Assembly (NCBI RefSeq): GCF_004135405.1
Contig: NZ_CP035491.1
Span: 1,426,001 to 1,490,000 of the forward strand
Length of the DNA: 64,000 bases
DNA from: Agromyces protaetiae
Lineage (GTDB): Bacteria; Actinomycetota; Actinomycetes; Actinomycetales; Microbacteriaceae
Direction: 5' to 3'
Part shown: positions 1-9,065 of the stretch, in pieces
How positions within the stretch are numbered: position 1 is the stretch's first letter
How the letters are laid out: every line of letters begins with the position of its first letter
Made by a program: the position numbers and the translations under genes
Notes under the pieces: model-generated
Databases searched by the model: none
Seen by the model: only the letters and a program-made list of their open reading frames with translations
Told to the model about the DNA's origin: nothing

Positions 1-1
1 A

Positions 2-1036
2 TCCGCCATCGCCGCCGAGAAGTACCGCAACACCGTCATCGCCCGCGACGAGGCCGCCGACCGCGAAGAGCGGCTCGCGAAGAAAGCCGACGAGGCCGAC
101 GCCGTCGCCGAGCTGTCGCGCATGCGTGCGGGCCTCATCGCGGCGCACCTCGCGAAGACCGCCGGGACCGACCTCGGCGCCGAACTTGCGTTCTCGGGCG
201 ACGCCGACGGCCTGCTGAAGCAGCTCGGCCTGGCGTCGAAGATCGGCGAGCAGTCGAAGTCGATCGCCGACCGCGCGACCGCCGACCGCAACACCGCCGA
301 GTCGCTGCGCGCGCAGGCGGAGCGGGCGAAGGCCGAGCGCGAGCGGCTCGCGAAGGCGGCCGAAGAGCAGGCGGATGTCGCGCGCCAGGCCGCAGACGCG
401 GCACTCGCCGCGGTGTCCGAGCAGGAGCAGCGGTCGCAAGAGCTCTACGCGCAGCTCGCCGCACTCAAAGACACGACCGCCGAGCTCGAGCGCGAGCGCG
501 ACGCCGGGATCGCGCAAGAGGCCGCCGAGGCGGCGGCGCGCAAGGCCGAAGCCGATCGCCTCGCGGCCGAAGAGGCGGCGAGCCACGCGAACAACGGCGG
601 CAACGGCAACGGCGGCGGGAGCGGCGGCGGCGCCTCGCCGAATCCCGCGCCCGCCCCGCCCGATGCGGGCGCCGTCGAGACCGCCATCTGGTACGCGAGT
701 CAGCAGCTCGGAAAGCCCTACTCGCTCGGCGGCGCCGGCCCCGACGTGTGGGACTGCTCGGGCCTCACCCTCAAGGCGTACGGCTACGCGGGCATCTCGA
801 TCGGCACCCACTCGGCGACGAACCAGTACCGCACGCTCGCGAACCGCGGAAAAGCGGTGTCGCTCCGAGACATCCAACGCGGCGACCTGCTCTTCTGGGG
901 CGGGGGCGGCGACTACTACCACGTCGCGATCTACCTCGGCGGCGGGCAGATCCTCGAGGCGCCCGACTACGGCAAGCCCGTGCGCATCTGGCCGATCTGG
1001 GGCTCGCCTTCGGCCGCCGCGCGCCCGGCGTCCTGA
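2..1036 (+). CDS. NlpC/P60 peptidoglycan endopeptidase with coiled-coil N-terminus (5' partial)
   Basis: The reading frame is open from the left edge, so the gene starts upstream; the ATG at 122 is probably internal. About 344 residues are visible. The first ~190 are Ala/Glu/Arg/Lys-rich heptads (coiled coil), then a Gly/Asn/Pro-rich linker (nt ~590-665), then an NlpC/P60 domain. Catalytic Cys lies in DCSG (nt 755-757) and the His in YYHVAIY (nt 920-922). This is the architecture of RipA-like secreted DL-endopeptidases, which cleave stem peptides between D-Glu and the diamino acid during cell separation. A signal peptide would be outside the window. The role is inferred from the family. Confidence 0.9.
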   Translation, partial: SAIAAEKYRNTVIARDEAADREERLAKKADEADAVAELSRMRAGLIAAHLAKTAGTDLGAELAFSGDADGLLKQLGLASKIGEQSKSIADRATADRNTAESLRAQAERAKAERERLAKAAEEQADVARQAADAALAAVSEQEQRSQELYAQLAALKDTTAELERERDAGIAQEAAEAAARKAEADRLAAEEAASHANNGGNGNGGGSGGGASPNPAPAPPDAGAVETAIWYASQQLGKPYSLGGAGPDVWDCSGLTLKAYGYAGISIGTHSATNQYRTLANRGKAVSLRDIQRGDLLFWGGGGDYYHVAIYLGGGQILEAPDYGKPVRIWPIWGSPSAAARPAS

Positions 1037-1085
1037 CGCGGCTGCCACGGTCTCGCCCTCCCTCCCGCCCACCCCGGGCCGTGAA

Positions 1086-1134
1086 GTCGCGCAAATGGTC
1101 GTCATTCCGCTGCCGAAACGACCATTTGCGCGAC
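1086..1134. repeat. 17-bp perfect inverted repeat, 15-nt loop
   Basis: Arms GTCGCGCAAATGGTCGT (1086-1102) and its exact complement (1118-1134). It lies between the convergent 3' ends of the NlpC/P60 gene and ppa. There is no T-tract, so a standard intrinsic terminator is unlikely, although a bidirectional hairpin terminator is possible. It belongs to the set of long hairpins described in the findings. Confidence 0.8.
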
Positions 1135-1233
1135 ATCGCCGCAGGGTCCGAGCGGAGTCGATGGTCGGGTGGCGCCGGGGCGGGCCAGGGCGAGGAAGCG
1201 AGGGGAGGGGCGGGAGGTCGCGGGCGGGAACGA

Positions 1234-1266
1234 CGAAGGGCGCCTCCCCACGGGAGACGCCCTTCG
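1234..1266 (-). terminator. Hairpin terminator after ppa
   Basis: Stem built from CGAAGGGCG..CTCCC and GGGAG..CGCCCTTCG around a 4-nt loop, 20 nt beyond the ppa stop codon. No clear U-tract, as is common for actinobacterial terminators. Confidence 0.6.
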
Positions 1267-1286
1267 CACGAGAGCGGATGCTGCGG

Positions 1287-1778
1287 TCAGTGACCGGCGG
1301 GCACGTACGCCTCGATCGCCTTCGCGATGAGCGCCTCGGCCTCGGCTGCGTTCGCCCAACCTTCGGTCTTGACCCACTTGCCGGGCTCGAGGTCTTTGTA
1401 GTGCTCGAAGAAGTGCTCGATCTCCTTGCGCGTGAACTCGGGGATGTCGTCGACGTCCTGGATCCAGTTCCAGCGGGGGTCGCCCGCGGGCACCGCGAGG
1501 ACCTTGGCGTCGCCGCCGCCGTCGTCGGTCATGTGGAAGACGCCCACGGGGCGCACCTTCACGCCCACGCCCGGGAACAGCGGGTACTCGAGCAGCACGA
1601 GCACGTCGAGCGGGTCGCCGTCGTCGCCGAGGGTGTTCTCGAAGAAGCCGTAGTCGGTCGGGTAGACGAAGCCCGTGTAGAGCACGCGGTCGAGGAAGAC
1701 CCGACCGGTCTCGTGGTCGACCTCGTACTTGTTGCGGCTCCCCTTGGGGATCTCGATGATGGCGGCGTACTCGCCCAT
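1287..1778 (-). CDS. ppa: Inorganic pyrophosphatase
   Basis: A 163-residue family I soluble pyrophosphatase. It hydrolyses PPi to two phosphates in the cytoplasm and so pulls biosynthetic reactions forward. The signature DGDPLDVL and the N-terminal [12 protein letters not shown] are intact, and the length fits the family. The ATG at 1778 is preceded by AGGAG at a good distance. The frame stays open upstream, but that extension is Arg/Pro-rich and lacks family similarity. It is divergent from tilS, with 81 bp between the starts. Confidence 0.95.
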   Translation of the reverse strand: MGEYAAIIEIPKGSRNKYEVDHETGRVFLDRVLYTGFVYPTDYGFFENTLGDDGDPLDVLVLLEYPLFPGVGVKVRPVGVFHMTDDGGGDAKVLAVPAGDPRWNWIQDVDDIPEFTRKEIEHFFEHYKDLEPGKWVKTEGWANAAEAEALIAKAIEAYVPAGH

Positions 1779-1859
1779 GTCGGTGCTCCTAATCGGATGA
1801 ATCGGAAGTCTTGCCGGCCGCCCGGAACGAGCGCGCCATCGGCGCAATAACCTTACTTG

Positions 1860-2942
1860 ATGCCTCCTCGCGCGCTTTCAGACGATTCGGATGCTTCGGC
1901 GGATGCCACGAGTGCACGCCGCCCGCGGCTGACTCCGCCGATCGCCGACGTCCGCCGCGCCGTGCGCGGGGCGCTCGCCGACACCCCATCGGGCGCGGTC
2001 GTGCTCGTCGCCCTGTCGGGCGGCCCCGACTCGCTCGCGCTCGCCGCGGCGACGGCGTTCGAGGCGCCCCGGGCGGGCATCCGGGCGGGTGCGGTGGTCG
2101 TCGACCACGGACTGCAGGATGCATCGGCCGAGGTCGCCGAACGTGCGGCGGGCGCCGCGCGCGAGCTCGGGCTCGACCCCGTGCTCGTGCGTCGGGTCTC
2201 GGTCGTGAACGCCGCAGACGGGGGAGACGGCGGCCCCGAGTCATCCGCCCGCGCTGCGCGCTACGCCGCGCTCGACGCGGCCGCCGACGAGACCGGAGCC
2301 GCCCTCGTGCTCCTCGGCCACACGCTCGACGACCAGGCCGAGACCGTGCTGCTCGGGCTCGCGCGCGGATCGGGTGCCGCGAGTCTCGCGGGCATGGCCC
2401 CGCTGAGCGGCCGGTATGCCCGCCCGCTCCTCGGCATCCGCCGCGCCACGACCCGCCAGGCGTGCCTCGACGCGGGCCTCGACCCGTGGGACGACCCGCA
2501 CAACGTCGACCCCGCATACACGCGCGTGCGCGTGCGCGACCGCGTGCTGCCCGTGCTCGAGCAAGAACTCGGCCCCGGCATCGCCGAGGCGCTCGCGCGC
2601 ACCGCCGAGCAGCTCCGCGAAGACGAGCAGGCGTTCGACGACCAGATCGACGAGTTCATCGAGGAGGTGTGCGCGCCCGCCGAGGCGGGCATCGCCGTGA
2701 GCGCCGGATGGCTCGCCGCCAACCCCGCGGCGATCCGGCAGCGGGTGATCCGGCACGTCGTCCTGAGCGAGTTCGGGGTGTCGCTCAGCCGCGTGCAGAC
2801 CCTCGAGGTCGCCCGGCTCGTCACGGACTGGCACGGGCAGGGGCCGATCGACCTGCCCCGGGGCATCCGCGCCACGCGGGCCGGAGCGCACATCGTCCTC
2901 TCGACGACGGGGTCGACCGAGGTGCTGCCGCACGATCACTGA
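1860..2942 (+). CDS. tilS: tRNA(Ile)-lysidine synthase
   Basis: 360 residues. TilS uses ATP and lysine to convert C34 of tRNA-Ile(CAU) to lysidine, allowing AUA decoding. The PP-loop SGGPDS lies at residues 53-58, followed by the typical [10 protein letters not shown] region. The C-terminus is the helical part found in short actinobacterial forms. Start choice: ATG 1860 lies 6 nt after TAACCT (1848-1853), which indicates a leaderless mRNA; a TTG directly upstream (1857) is the alternative. It is followed by hpt, the usual tilS-hpt-ftsH order. Confidence 0.93.
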   Translation: MPPRALSDDSDASADATSARRPRLTPPIADVRRAVRGALADTPSGAVVLVALSGGPDSLALAAATAFEAPRAGIRAGAVVVDHGLQDASAEVAERAAGAARELGLDPVLVRRVSVVNAADGGDGGPESSARAARYAALDAAADETGAALVLLGHTLDDQAETVLLGLARGSGAASLAGMAPLSGRYARPLLGIRRATTRQACLDAGLDPWDDPHNVDPAYTRVRVRDRVLPVLEQELGPGIAEALARTAEQLREDEQAFDDQIDEFIEEVCAPAEAGIAVSAGWLAANPAAIRQRVIRHVVLSEFGVSLSRVQTLEVARLVTDWHGQGPIDLPRGIRATRAGAHIVLSTTGSTEVLPHDH

Positions 2943-3028
2943 GTTCCGCCGACCGCCGGCGCTGTCGGAGCGACGTGCCCACCGCGTAGGCTCGGGACAT
3001 CCGATCGCCTTGGAGAGAAGGAGCAGGG

Positions 3029-3580
3029 ATGGACGCGCGCGAGATCGAGGCAGACCTCACCGAAGTGCTCATCACCGAAGCCGAGATCCACGCGAAGCTC
3101 GCCGAACTCGCGAGACAGATCGAAGCCGACTACGAAGGCCGGCCGATCCTCCTCGTCGGCGTGCTCAAGGGCGCCGTCATGGTCATGGCCGACCTTGCCC
3201 GCGAACTTCGCGCCCACATCGAGATGGACTGGATGGCCGTCTCGAGCTACGGCGCAGGCACGAAGTCGACGGGTGTCGTGCGCATCCTGAAAGACCTCGA
3301 CACCGACGTCACGGGTCGACACGTGCTCATCGCCGAGGACATCATCGACTCCGGCCTCACGCTCAGCTGGCTGCGCGAGAACCTCGAGACACGCGGCGCA
3401 GCGTCGGTCGAGATCTGCGCGCTCCTCCGCAAGCCCGACGCGGCCAAGGTCGAGGTCGACGTCAAGTACGTCGGGTTCGAGATCCCGAACCAGTTCGTCG
3501 TCGGGTACGGCCTCGACTACGCCGAGAAGTACCGGAACCTCAGGGATGTCGCGGTGCTCGCGCCGCACGTGTACAGCTGA
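3029..3580 (+). CDS. hpt: Hypoxanthine phosphoribosyltransferase
   Basis: 183 residues. It salvages hypoxanthine/guanine with PRPP to give IMP/GMP. The PRPP-binding loop IAEDIIDSGLT is at residues 101-111. The start has a strong Shine-Dalgarno (GAGAAGGAG). A -10-like TAGGCT at 2987-2992 would give a leader of about 30 nt, so unlike tilS this gene is leadered. It sits between tilS and ftsH as in most Gram-positives. Confidence 0.95.
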   Translation: MDAREIEADLTEVLITEAEIHAKLAELARQIEADYEGRPILLVGVLKGAVMVMADLARELRAHIEMDWMAVSSYGAGTKSTGVVRILKDLDTDVTGRHVLIAEDIIDSGLTLSWLRENLETRGAASVEICALLRKPDAAKVEVDVKYVGFEIPNQFVVGYGLDYAEKYRNLRDVAVLAPHVYS

Positions 3581-3648
3581 ACTCCCTGCACAGCCCACAG
3601 CGAACAGACAGCCGCCGCCCGGGTGCGCGACGGTAGCCTTGCACAATC

Positions 3649-5667
3649 ATGAACATGAAGAAGATCCTGCGCGGGCCGGTCATCTACATCCTGCTCGCCA
3701 TCGTGGCCGTCTGGATCGGGTCGAGCCTGATCACGGCGTCGGGCTTCAAGCAGGTCTCCACGCAGGAGGGTCTCGATCTCCTGAACGACGGCAAGGTCGC
3801 CGCCGTGAAGATCGTCGACGGCGAGAACCGGGTCGACCTGACGCTCGCGAAGCCCGACGAGAAGCTCGGCGACCGCGTGCAGTTCTACTACATCACCCCG
3901 CGCGGGGCCGACGTCATCGCGGCCGTCAACGACGCCAAGCCCGCCGACGGCTTCAACGACGAGGTGCCCCAGCCCAACTGGTTCCTCTCGATGCTCGGCA
4001 TCCTCCTGCCGCTCCTGCTCATCGGCGTCTTCTTCTGGATCATGCTCTCGGGCATGCAGGGCGGCGGCAACCGTGTCATGCAGTTCGGCAAGTCGCGCGC
4101 GAAGCTCGTCTCGAAAGAAAGTCCCAAGGTCACCTTCGACGACGTCGCCGGCGCCGACGAGGCCATCGAAGAACTCCACGAGATCAAGGACTTCCTGAAG
4201 GATCCCGCCAAGTTCCAGGCCGTCGGCGCGCGCATCCCCAAGGGTGTGCTGCTCTACGGCCCTCCCGGCACGGGCAAGACGCTCCTCGCGCGCGCCGTCG
4301 CGGGCGAGGCGGGCGTGCCGTTCTACTCGATCTCGGGCTCCGACTTCGTCGAGATGTTCGTCGGTGTCGGCGCGAGCCGCGTGCGCGACCTCTTCGACCA
4401 GGCCAAGCAGAACGCGCCGGCGATCATCTTCGTCGACGAGATCGACGCCGTCGGCCGTCACCGCGGCGCGGGCCTCGGCGGCGGGCACGACGAGCGCGAG
4501 CAGACGCTCAACCAGCTCCTCGTCGAGATGGACGGCTTCGACCCGAAGACCAACGTCATCCTCATCGCGGCGACGAACCGCCCCGACATCCTCGACCCCG
4601 CGCTCCTGCGCCCCGGCCGCTTCGACCGCCAGATCGGCGTCGACGCGCCCGACCTCAAGGGCCGTCAGAAGATCCTCGAGGTCCACTCGAAGGGCAAGCC
4701 GCTCGCGAAGGGCGTCGACCTCGAGGTGCTCGCCCGCAAGACGCCCGGCTTCACGGGCGCCGACCTCGCGAACGTCCTCAACGAGGCCGCGCTCCTCACG
4801 GCGCGCTCGAACGCGCAGCTCATCGACAATCGCGCCCTCGACGAGGCCGTCGACCGCGTGATCGCGGGCCCGCAGCGCCGCTCGCGCGTCATGAAAGACA
4901 AGGAGAAGCTCATCACCGCGTACCACGAGGGCGGCCACGCCCTCGCTGCGGCGGCGATGAACTACACCGACCCCGTGACGAAGATCACGATCCTCCCGCG
5001 CGGTCGCGCCCTCGGCTACACGATGGTGCTCCCGCTCGAAGACAAGTACTCGGTCACGCGCAACGAGCTGCTCGACCAGCTCACGTACGCGATGGGCGGC
5101 CGTGTCGCCGAAGAGATCGTGTTCCACGACCCGTCGACGGGCGCGTCGAACGACATCGAGAAGGCCACCTCGACGGCCCGCAAGATGGTCACCGAGTACG
5201 GCATGTCGGCCAACGTCGGCGCCGTCAAGCTCGGTCAGAGCCAGGGAGAGGTCTTCCTCGGCCGCGACATGGGCCACCAGCGCGACTATTCCGAAGAGAT
5301 CGCCGAGAAGGTCGACGCCGAGGTGCGCACGCTCATCGAGCAGGCGCACGACGAGGCGTGGCAGGTGCTCAACGACAACCGCGACATCCTCGACAAGCTC
5401 GCGGCCGAACTGCTCGAGCACGAGACGCTCGACCACAACCAGATCGCCGAGATCTTCAAGGACGTGAAGAAGCTCCCCGAGCGCCCGCTGTGGCTCTCGA
5501 GCGACAAGCGCCCCGTGAGCGACCTGCCGCCGATCAGCTTCCCGCACGAGAAGATGCCGATCGACCAGGGCGCCGTCGACGGCGGCGTCGACTCAGGCGA
5601 CACCCCCGTCGAGGAGAAGCCCGCCGCGGCGAAGCCGTGGCAGCCCCCGAGGCCCGCGACCGCCTAG
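3649..5667 (+). CDS. ftsH: ATP-dependent zinc metalloprotease FtsH
   Basis: 672 residues. Membrane-anchored hexameric AAA+ protease that degrades misfolded membrane proteins and selected regulators. Two transmembrane segments (about residues 8-28 and 116-136) flank an extracytoplasmic domain. Walker A GPPGTGKT is at 204-211, the second region of homology follows, and the zinc site HEGGH is at 426-430 (HExxH intact; the Gly variant is usual in actinobacteria). The C-terminal tail is Pro/Ala/Asp-rich. The ATG is 10 nt after TAGCCT (3634-3639), implying a leader of only a few nucleotides. It is followed after 28 nt by the folate cluster. Confidence 0.97.
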   Translation: MNMKKILRGPVIYILLAIVAVWIGSSLITASGFKQVSTQEGLDLLNDGKVAAVKIVDGENRVDLTLAKPDEKLGDRVQFYYITPRGADVIAAVNDAKPADGFNDEVPQPNWFLSMLGILLPLLLIGVFFWIMLSGMQGGGNRVMQFGKSRAKLVSKESPKVTFDDVAGADEAIEELHEIKDFLKDPAKFQAVGARIPKGVLLYGPPGTGKTLLARAVAGEAGVPFYSISGSDFVEMFVGVGASRVRDLFDQAKQNAPAIIFVDEIDAVGRHRGAGLGGGHDEREQTLNQLLVEMDGFDPKTNVILIAATNRPDILDPALLRPGRFDRQIGVDAPDLKGRQKILEVHSKGKPLAKGVDLEVLARKTPGFTGADLANVLNEAALLTARSNAQLIDNRALDEAVDRVIAGPQRRSRVMKDKEKLITAYHEGGHALAAAAMNYTDPVTKITILPRGRALGYTMVLPLEDKYSVTRNELLDQLTYAMGGRVAEEIVFHDPSTGASNDIEKATSTARKMVTEYGMSANVGAVKLGQSQGEVFLGRDMGHQRDYSEEIAEKVDAEVRTLIEQAHDEAWQVLNDNRDILDKLAAELLEHETLDHNQIAEIFKDVKKLPERPLWLSSDKRPVSDLPPISFPHEKMPIDQGAVDGGVDSGDTPVEEKPAAAKPWQPPRPATA

Positions 5668-5695
5668 TCCGATCGACCGACCCGAAGGGGGCCCT

Positions 5696-6400
5696 GTGGC
5701 CGACGTGGATGTCGCCCGCATCGAGCGGGCCGTGCACGAGATCCTCCTCGCCATCGGCGAGGATCCCGACCGCGAGGGGCTGCAGCGTACGCCGCAGCGC
5801 GTCGCCGAGGCGTACGCCGACTTCTTCGGCGGGCTCGCGGTCGACCCCCTGAGCCACCTCCGCGACGCGGTGCCGATCGGCGAGAACGAAGACGGCGCGC
5901 CCGCGACGAGCGACGCGGTCGTGCTGCGAGACCTCGCGTTCCGGTCGGTGTGCGAGCACCACCTGCTGCCGTTCGTCGGCACGGCGCACGTCGCCTATCT
6001 CCCGGGCGACCGGGTCGTGGGACTCGGGCGCATCCCGGCCGTCGTCGAGACGCTCTCACGGCGTCCCCAACTGCAAGAGCGCCTGACCGAGGAGATCGCC
6101 GACGCGCTCGTCGCCGGGCTCGATCCGCGGGGTGTCCTCGTCGTGCTCGACGCCCAGCACCGCTGCGTCACGACGCGCGGGTCGCGGCAAGACCGCAGTT
6201 CGACGATCACGATCTCGAGCCGCGGCGCGCTCGCCGAGCCCGCCGCGCGCGCCGAGATCATCGCCCTCATCGGCGCGGTGCCGGCCGAGCGCGCGGGCGA
6301 GGGCTCGCAGGCGCCCGTCGCGGCGGCGCGCGCCGCCGCGCTGCCGGATGTCGCGGGCGTCGGGGATGTCTCGGGCACGGCGGATGTCTCGAATGGCTGA
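5696..6400 (+). CDS. folE: GTP cyclohydrolase I
   Basis: 234 residues. First step of folate synthesis: GTP to 7,8-dihydroneopterin triphosphate and formate. The zinc ligands are visible in SVCEHH (C86, H88/H89) with the partner Cys in HRCVTTRG. GTG start at 5696 with GAAGGGGG upstream. The core ends near residue 200; the last ~25 residues are an Ala/Val/Asp-rich tail encoded partly by copies of the window-wide 10-mer (6364-6373, 6382-6391). The stop overlaps the folP start in ATGGCTGA, suggesting translational coupling. Confidence 0.95.
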   Translation: MADVDVARIERAVHEILLAIGEDPDREGLQRTPQRVAEAYADFFGGLAVDPLSHLRDAVPIGENEDGAPATSDAVVLRDLAFRSVCEHHLLPFVGTAHVAYLPGDRVVGLGRIPAVVETLSRRPQLQERLTEEIADALVAGLDPRGVLVVLDAQHRCVTTRGSRQDRSSTITISSRGALAEPAARAEIIALIGAVPAERAGEGSQAPVAAARAAALPDVAGVGDVSGTADVSNG

Positions 6401-7211
6401 CGGTTCTCGGCCGCTCGTCATGGGCGTCGTGAACGTCACGCCCGACTCGTTCAGCGACGGCGGCAAGTGGTTCGACGCCGACCAGGCGATCGCGCACGGC
6501 GTCGAACTCGTCGCGCAGGGCGCCGACCTCGTCGACGTCGGCGGCGAGTCGACCCGGCCGGGCGCGGCGCGCGTCGAGCCCGACGAAGAGCTGCGGAGGG
6601 TCGTGCCCGTCATCCGAGAGCTCGCGGCACAAGGCATCCGGGTGAGCGTCGACACCATGCGCGCGGCGACCGCCGAAGCCGCCGTCGAGGCCGGCGCCGA
6701 GATCGTCAACGACGTGTCGGCGGGCCTCGCCGACGCGGCGATGGCCGAGATCGTCGCGGCGACGGGCGCGCGCTACGTCGCGATGCACTGGCGCGGACAC
6801 TCCGACGCCATGGACTCGCTCGCCGAGTACGCCGACGTCGCGCGCGAGGTGCGCGACGAGCTCGCGGCCCGCGTCGACGCGCTTGTCGCGGCTGGGGTCG
6901 CGCCCGAGCAGGTCATCCTCGACCCGGGGCTCGGGTTCGCCAAGCGCGGGGCGCAGAACTGGGAGTTGCTGCGCCGACTCGACGTGCTGCACGAACTGGG
7001 CTTCCCCGTGCTCGTGGGGGCTTCGCGCAAGCGCTTCATCGGCGCGCTCCTGTCCGACGGCGCTCCGGTCGAGGCGCGCGATCTGCCCACGGCCGTCGTG
7101 AGCGCCCTGTCGGCGCAGGCCGGCGCATGGGCCGTGCGCGTGCACGACGTCGTCTCGACGCGGCTCGCGCTCGACGTCGTCGGTGCATGGCAGAGTGGAA
7201 GCCGTGGCTGA
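6393..7211 (+). CDS. folP: Dihydropteroate synthase
   Basis: 272 residues. Condenses dihydropterin pyrophosphate with p-aminobenzoate; the sulfonamide target. The signature VMGVVNVTPDSFSDGG is near the N-terminus, followed by GGESTRPGA, and GASRKRF occurs near the C-terminus. The frame is open far upstream, but ATG 6393 is chosen because the family core begins about eight residues later and the ATG overlaps the folE stop by 8 nt. An in-frame ATG at 6384, inside a 10-mer copy, is the alternative. Confidence 0.95.
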   Translation: MADGSRPLVMGVVNVTPDSFSDGGKWFDADQAIAHGVELVAQGADLVDVGGESTRPGAARVEPDEELRRVVPVIRELAAQGIRVSVDTMRAATAEAAVEAGAEIVNDVSAGLADAAMAEIVAATGARYVAMHWRGHSDAMDSLAEYADVAREVRDELAARVDALVAAGVAPEQVILDPGLGFAKRGAQNWELLRRLDVLHELGFPVLVGASRKRFIGALLSDGAPVEARDLPTAVVSALSAQAGAWAVRVHDVVSTRLALDVVGAWQSGSRG

Positions 7212-7575
7212 CCGGCGCGATCGCATCACCCTCACTGGGCTGCGCGTGTTCGCGCACCACGGCGTGTTCGAGTTCGAGCGCGAGCAGGGCCAGGTCTTCG
7301 TCGTCGATGTGACCGTGTTCCTCGACGCGCACGCCGCAGCCTCGGGTGACGACCTCGCGCAGACCGTCCACTACGGCGAACTCGCCGAGGCCGTCGTCGT
7401 CGCCGTCGAGCGCGACCCCGTCGACCTCATCGAGACCGTCGCCGAGCGGGTCGCGCAGACCGCGCTCGGGTTCGCCGCGGCATCCGAGGTCGAAGTCACC
7501 GTGCACAAGCCCGACGCGCCCATCACGGTGCCGTTCGCAGACGTCGCCGTCACGATCGTGCGGGGTCGCGAGTGA
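7204..7575 (+). CDS. folB: Dihydroneopterin aldolase
   Basis: 123 residues. Cleaves 7,8-dihydroneopterin to 6-hydroxymethyl-dihydropterin and glycolaldehyde. The family features ITLTGLRVFAHHGVFEFER near the N-terminus and a later VHKPDAPI are present. GTG 7204 overlaps the folP stop as GTGGCTGA, the same 8-nt overlap geometry as folE/folP. The stop overlaps folK as GTGA. Confidence 0.95.
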   Translation: MADRRDRITLTGLRVFAHHGVFEFEREQGQVFVVDVTVFLDAHAAASGDDLAQTVHYGELAEAVVVAVERDPVDLIETVAERVAQTALGFAAASEVEVTVHKPDAPITVPFADVAVTIVRGRE

Positions 7576-8057
7576 GCCGCGCGATCATCGCCTTCGGGGC
7601 GAACCTCGGCGACCGCGAGCAGACGATCGCGTCGGCCGCGCGTGCGCTCGCCGACGCCGTGGGCGTGCGGCTCACGGCCGTCTCTCCCGTCTACGAATCC
7701 GTCGCGATCAAGGTCGACGGCGCCGATCCCGACGCGCCCGGCTACCTCAACGGCGTCCTCGCCGTCGAGACCGTGCTCGAGCCGCTCGCACTCCTCGACC
7801 TGCTGCTCGACCTCGAGGCCGCACACGGGCGCGTGCGCACCGAGCACTGGGGCGACCGCACCCTCGACCTCGACCTCATCGACTACGACGGGCGCGTCGT
7901 CGCCGACGAGCGCCTCGTGCTGCCGCACCCGCGAGCGCACGAGCGCGCGTTCGTGCTGCAGCCCTGGCTCGACCTCGAGCCGGCCGCAGAGCTCGCCGGG
8001 TTCGGGCCCATCGCCGCGCTCCGCGCGAAGGCCGCCGACGAGGTGACGCGGCGATGA
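7572..8057 (+). CDS. folK: 2-amino-4-hydroxy-6-hydroxymethyldihydropteridine diphosphokinase
   Basis: 161 residues. HPPK transfers pyrophosphate from ATP to 6-hydroxymethyl-dihydropterin, the substrate of FolP. FGANLGDRE is at the N-terminus and the signature WGDRTLDLDLIDYD is intact. GTG start within the GTGA overlap with folB; the stop overlaps the DUF3180 start as ATGA. Completes the folE-P-B-K set. Confidence 0.95.
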   Translation: MSRAIIAFGANLGDREQTIASAARALADAVGVRLTAVSPVYESVAIKVDGADPDAPGYLNGVLAVETVLEPLALLDLLLDLEAAHGRVRTEHWGDRTLDLDLIDYDGRVVADERLVLPHPRAHERAFVLQPWLDLEPAAELAGFGPIAALRAKAADEVTRR

Positions 8058-8527
8058 AGCGCACCGCACCCTCCTCGGTCGTGCTGTGGGCGCTCGCGGG
8101 CGCCGTGATCGGCTACCTCGGCGAACTGCTGCTCGTCGCGTCCGGGTCCGCGGCCATCGTGCCGCCGCTCTCGCTGCCTATCACCCTCGTCGGCGTCGGC
8201 GTGCTCGTCGTCGCGCTCGCGTGGCCCATCCGGCGGGCCGTGAAGAGCGAGGTCAAGCGGCAGATCGACCCGTTCCGCGCGATGCGGGTCGCGGTGCTCG
8301 CCAAGGCGTCGAGCCTCGCCGGGGCGCTCGTGCTCGGGCTCGGGCTCGGCATCGCGCTCTTCCTCGTGACGCGCGCCGTCGTCGCGAGCCCCGACAAGGT
8401 GTGGCTCGCGCTCGCGACGGCGATCGGCGCCGCACTGCTGCTCGCGGGCGGGCTCGTCGCCGAATGGTTCTGCACCCTGCCGCCCGACGATCCCGAAGCC
8501 GAGAAGGAGCACCGTGTCCACGCCTGA
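8054..8527 (+). CDS. DUF3180 membrane protein
   Basis: 157 residues with about four hydrophobic segments (near 10-30, 40-60, 88-110 and 118-140), a conserved companion of folK in actinobacteria. Function unknown. ATG 8054 overlaps the folK stop by 4 nt, so it is probably translationally coupled. The C-terminus is acidic and overlaps the next gene by 14 nt. Confidence 0.85.
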   Translation: MKRTAPSSVVLWALAGAVIGYLGELLLVASGSAAIVPPLSLPITLVGVGVLVVALAWPIRRAVKSEVKRQIDPFRAMRVAVLAKASSLAGALVLGLGLGIALFLVTRAVVASPDKVWLALATAIGAALLLAGGLVAEWFCTLPPDDPEAEKEHRVHA

Positions 8528-9065
8528 CGAGTTCGAGCAGCCCGAGCAGCCCGAGGTCGCGGCAGGGGCGCAGCCCGAGGCATCCGCCCCGCTCGCCCAC
8601 GTCGACGCCGACTGGCGCCGCGTCTCGCCGAAGTACCTCGTCGTCGAGGTCGTCGGCGGCCTCATCGGCACGGCGGTGCTCGTCGGCGCGTTCCTCGCCG
8701 TGCATTTCATCTGGCACCAGCCGTGGGCGCTGTGGGTCGCGATCGGCGCAGGCGCGATCTCGCTCGCGTCGCTCGCGTTCGAGCCGCGCCGCGTGCGGTC
8801 GATCGCCTACCGTCTGCGCGAAGACGACCTCGTGTTCAAACGCGGCATCATGTTCCAGCGGCAGGTCGCGGTGCCGTACGGGCGCATGCAGCTCGTCGAC
8901 ATCACGCGCGGGCCGATCGCGCGATGGCTCGGGCTCGCCGACCTCAAGTTCGTGACCGCCGCGGCCGCGACGGCGGTGACGGTGCCGGGCCTCCCCGAGG
9001 CCGAGGCCGACCGTCTGCGCGACGAGCTCGTCGCCCTCGCCGAGACCCGCCGGGCGGGACTGTGA
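8514..9065 (+). CDS. PH-domain membrane protein (YdbS-like)
   Basis: 183 residues. After an acidic N-terminus there are two adjacent transmembrane segments (about 45-90) and then one bacterial PH (bPH2) domain with the family motif RLREDDLVFKRGIMFQRQ and VPYGRMQLVDITRGP. YdbS/YdbT pairs in Firmicutes are linked to resistance to antimicrobial peptides; the function here is unknown. GTG 8514 overlaps DUF3180. The N-terminal region contains a 10-mer copy at 8576-8585. Confidence 0.85.
   Translation: MSTPDEFEQPEQPEVAAGAQPEASAPLAHVDADWRRVSPKYLVVEVVGGLIGTAVLVGAFLAVHFIWHQPWALWVAIGAGAISLASLAFEPRRVRSIAYRLREDDLVFKRGIMFQRQVAVPYGRMQLVDITRGPIARWLGLADLKFVTAAAATAVTVPGLPEAEADRLRDELVALAETRRAGL

Noticed and set aside
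4924..4938. FtsH zinc site HEGGH instead of the textbook HEAGH.
   Set aside because: HExxH is intact, and the Gly form is what I know from other actinobacterial FtsH proteins, so it is not unusual here.
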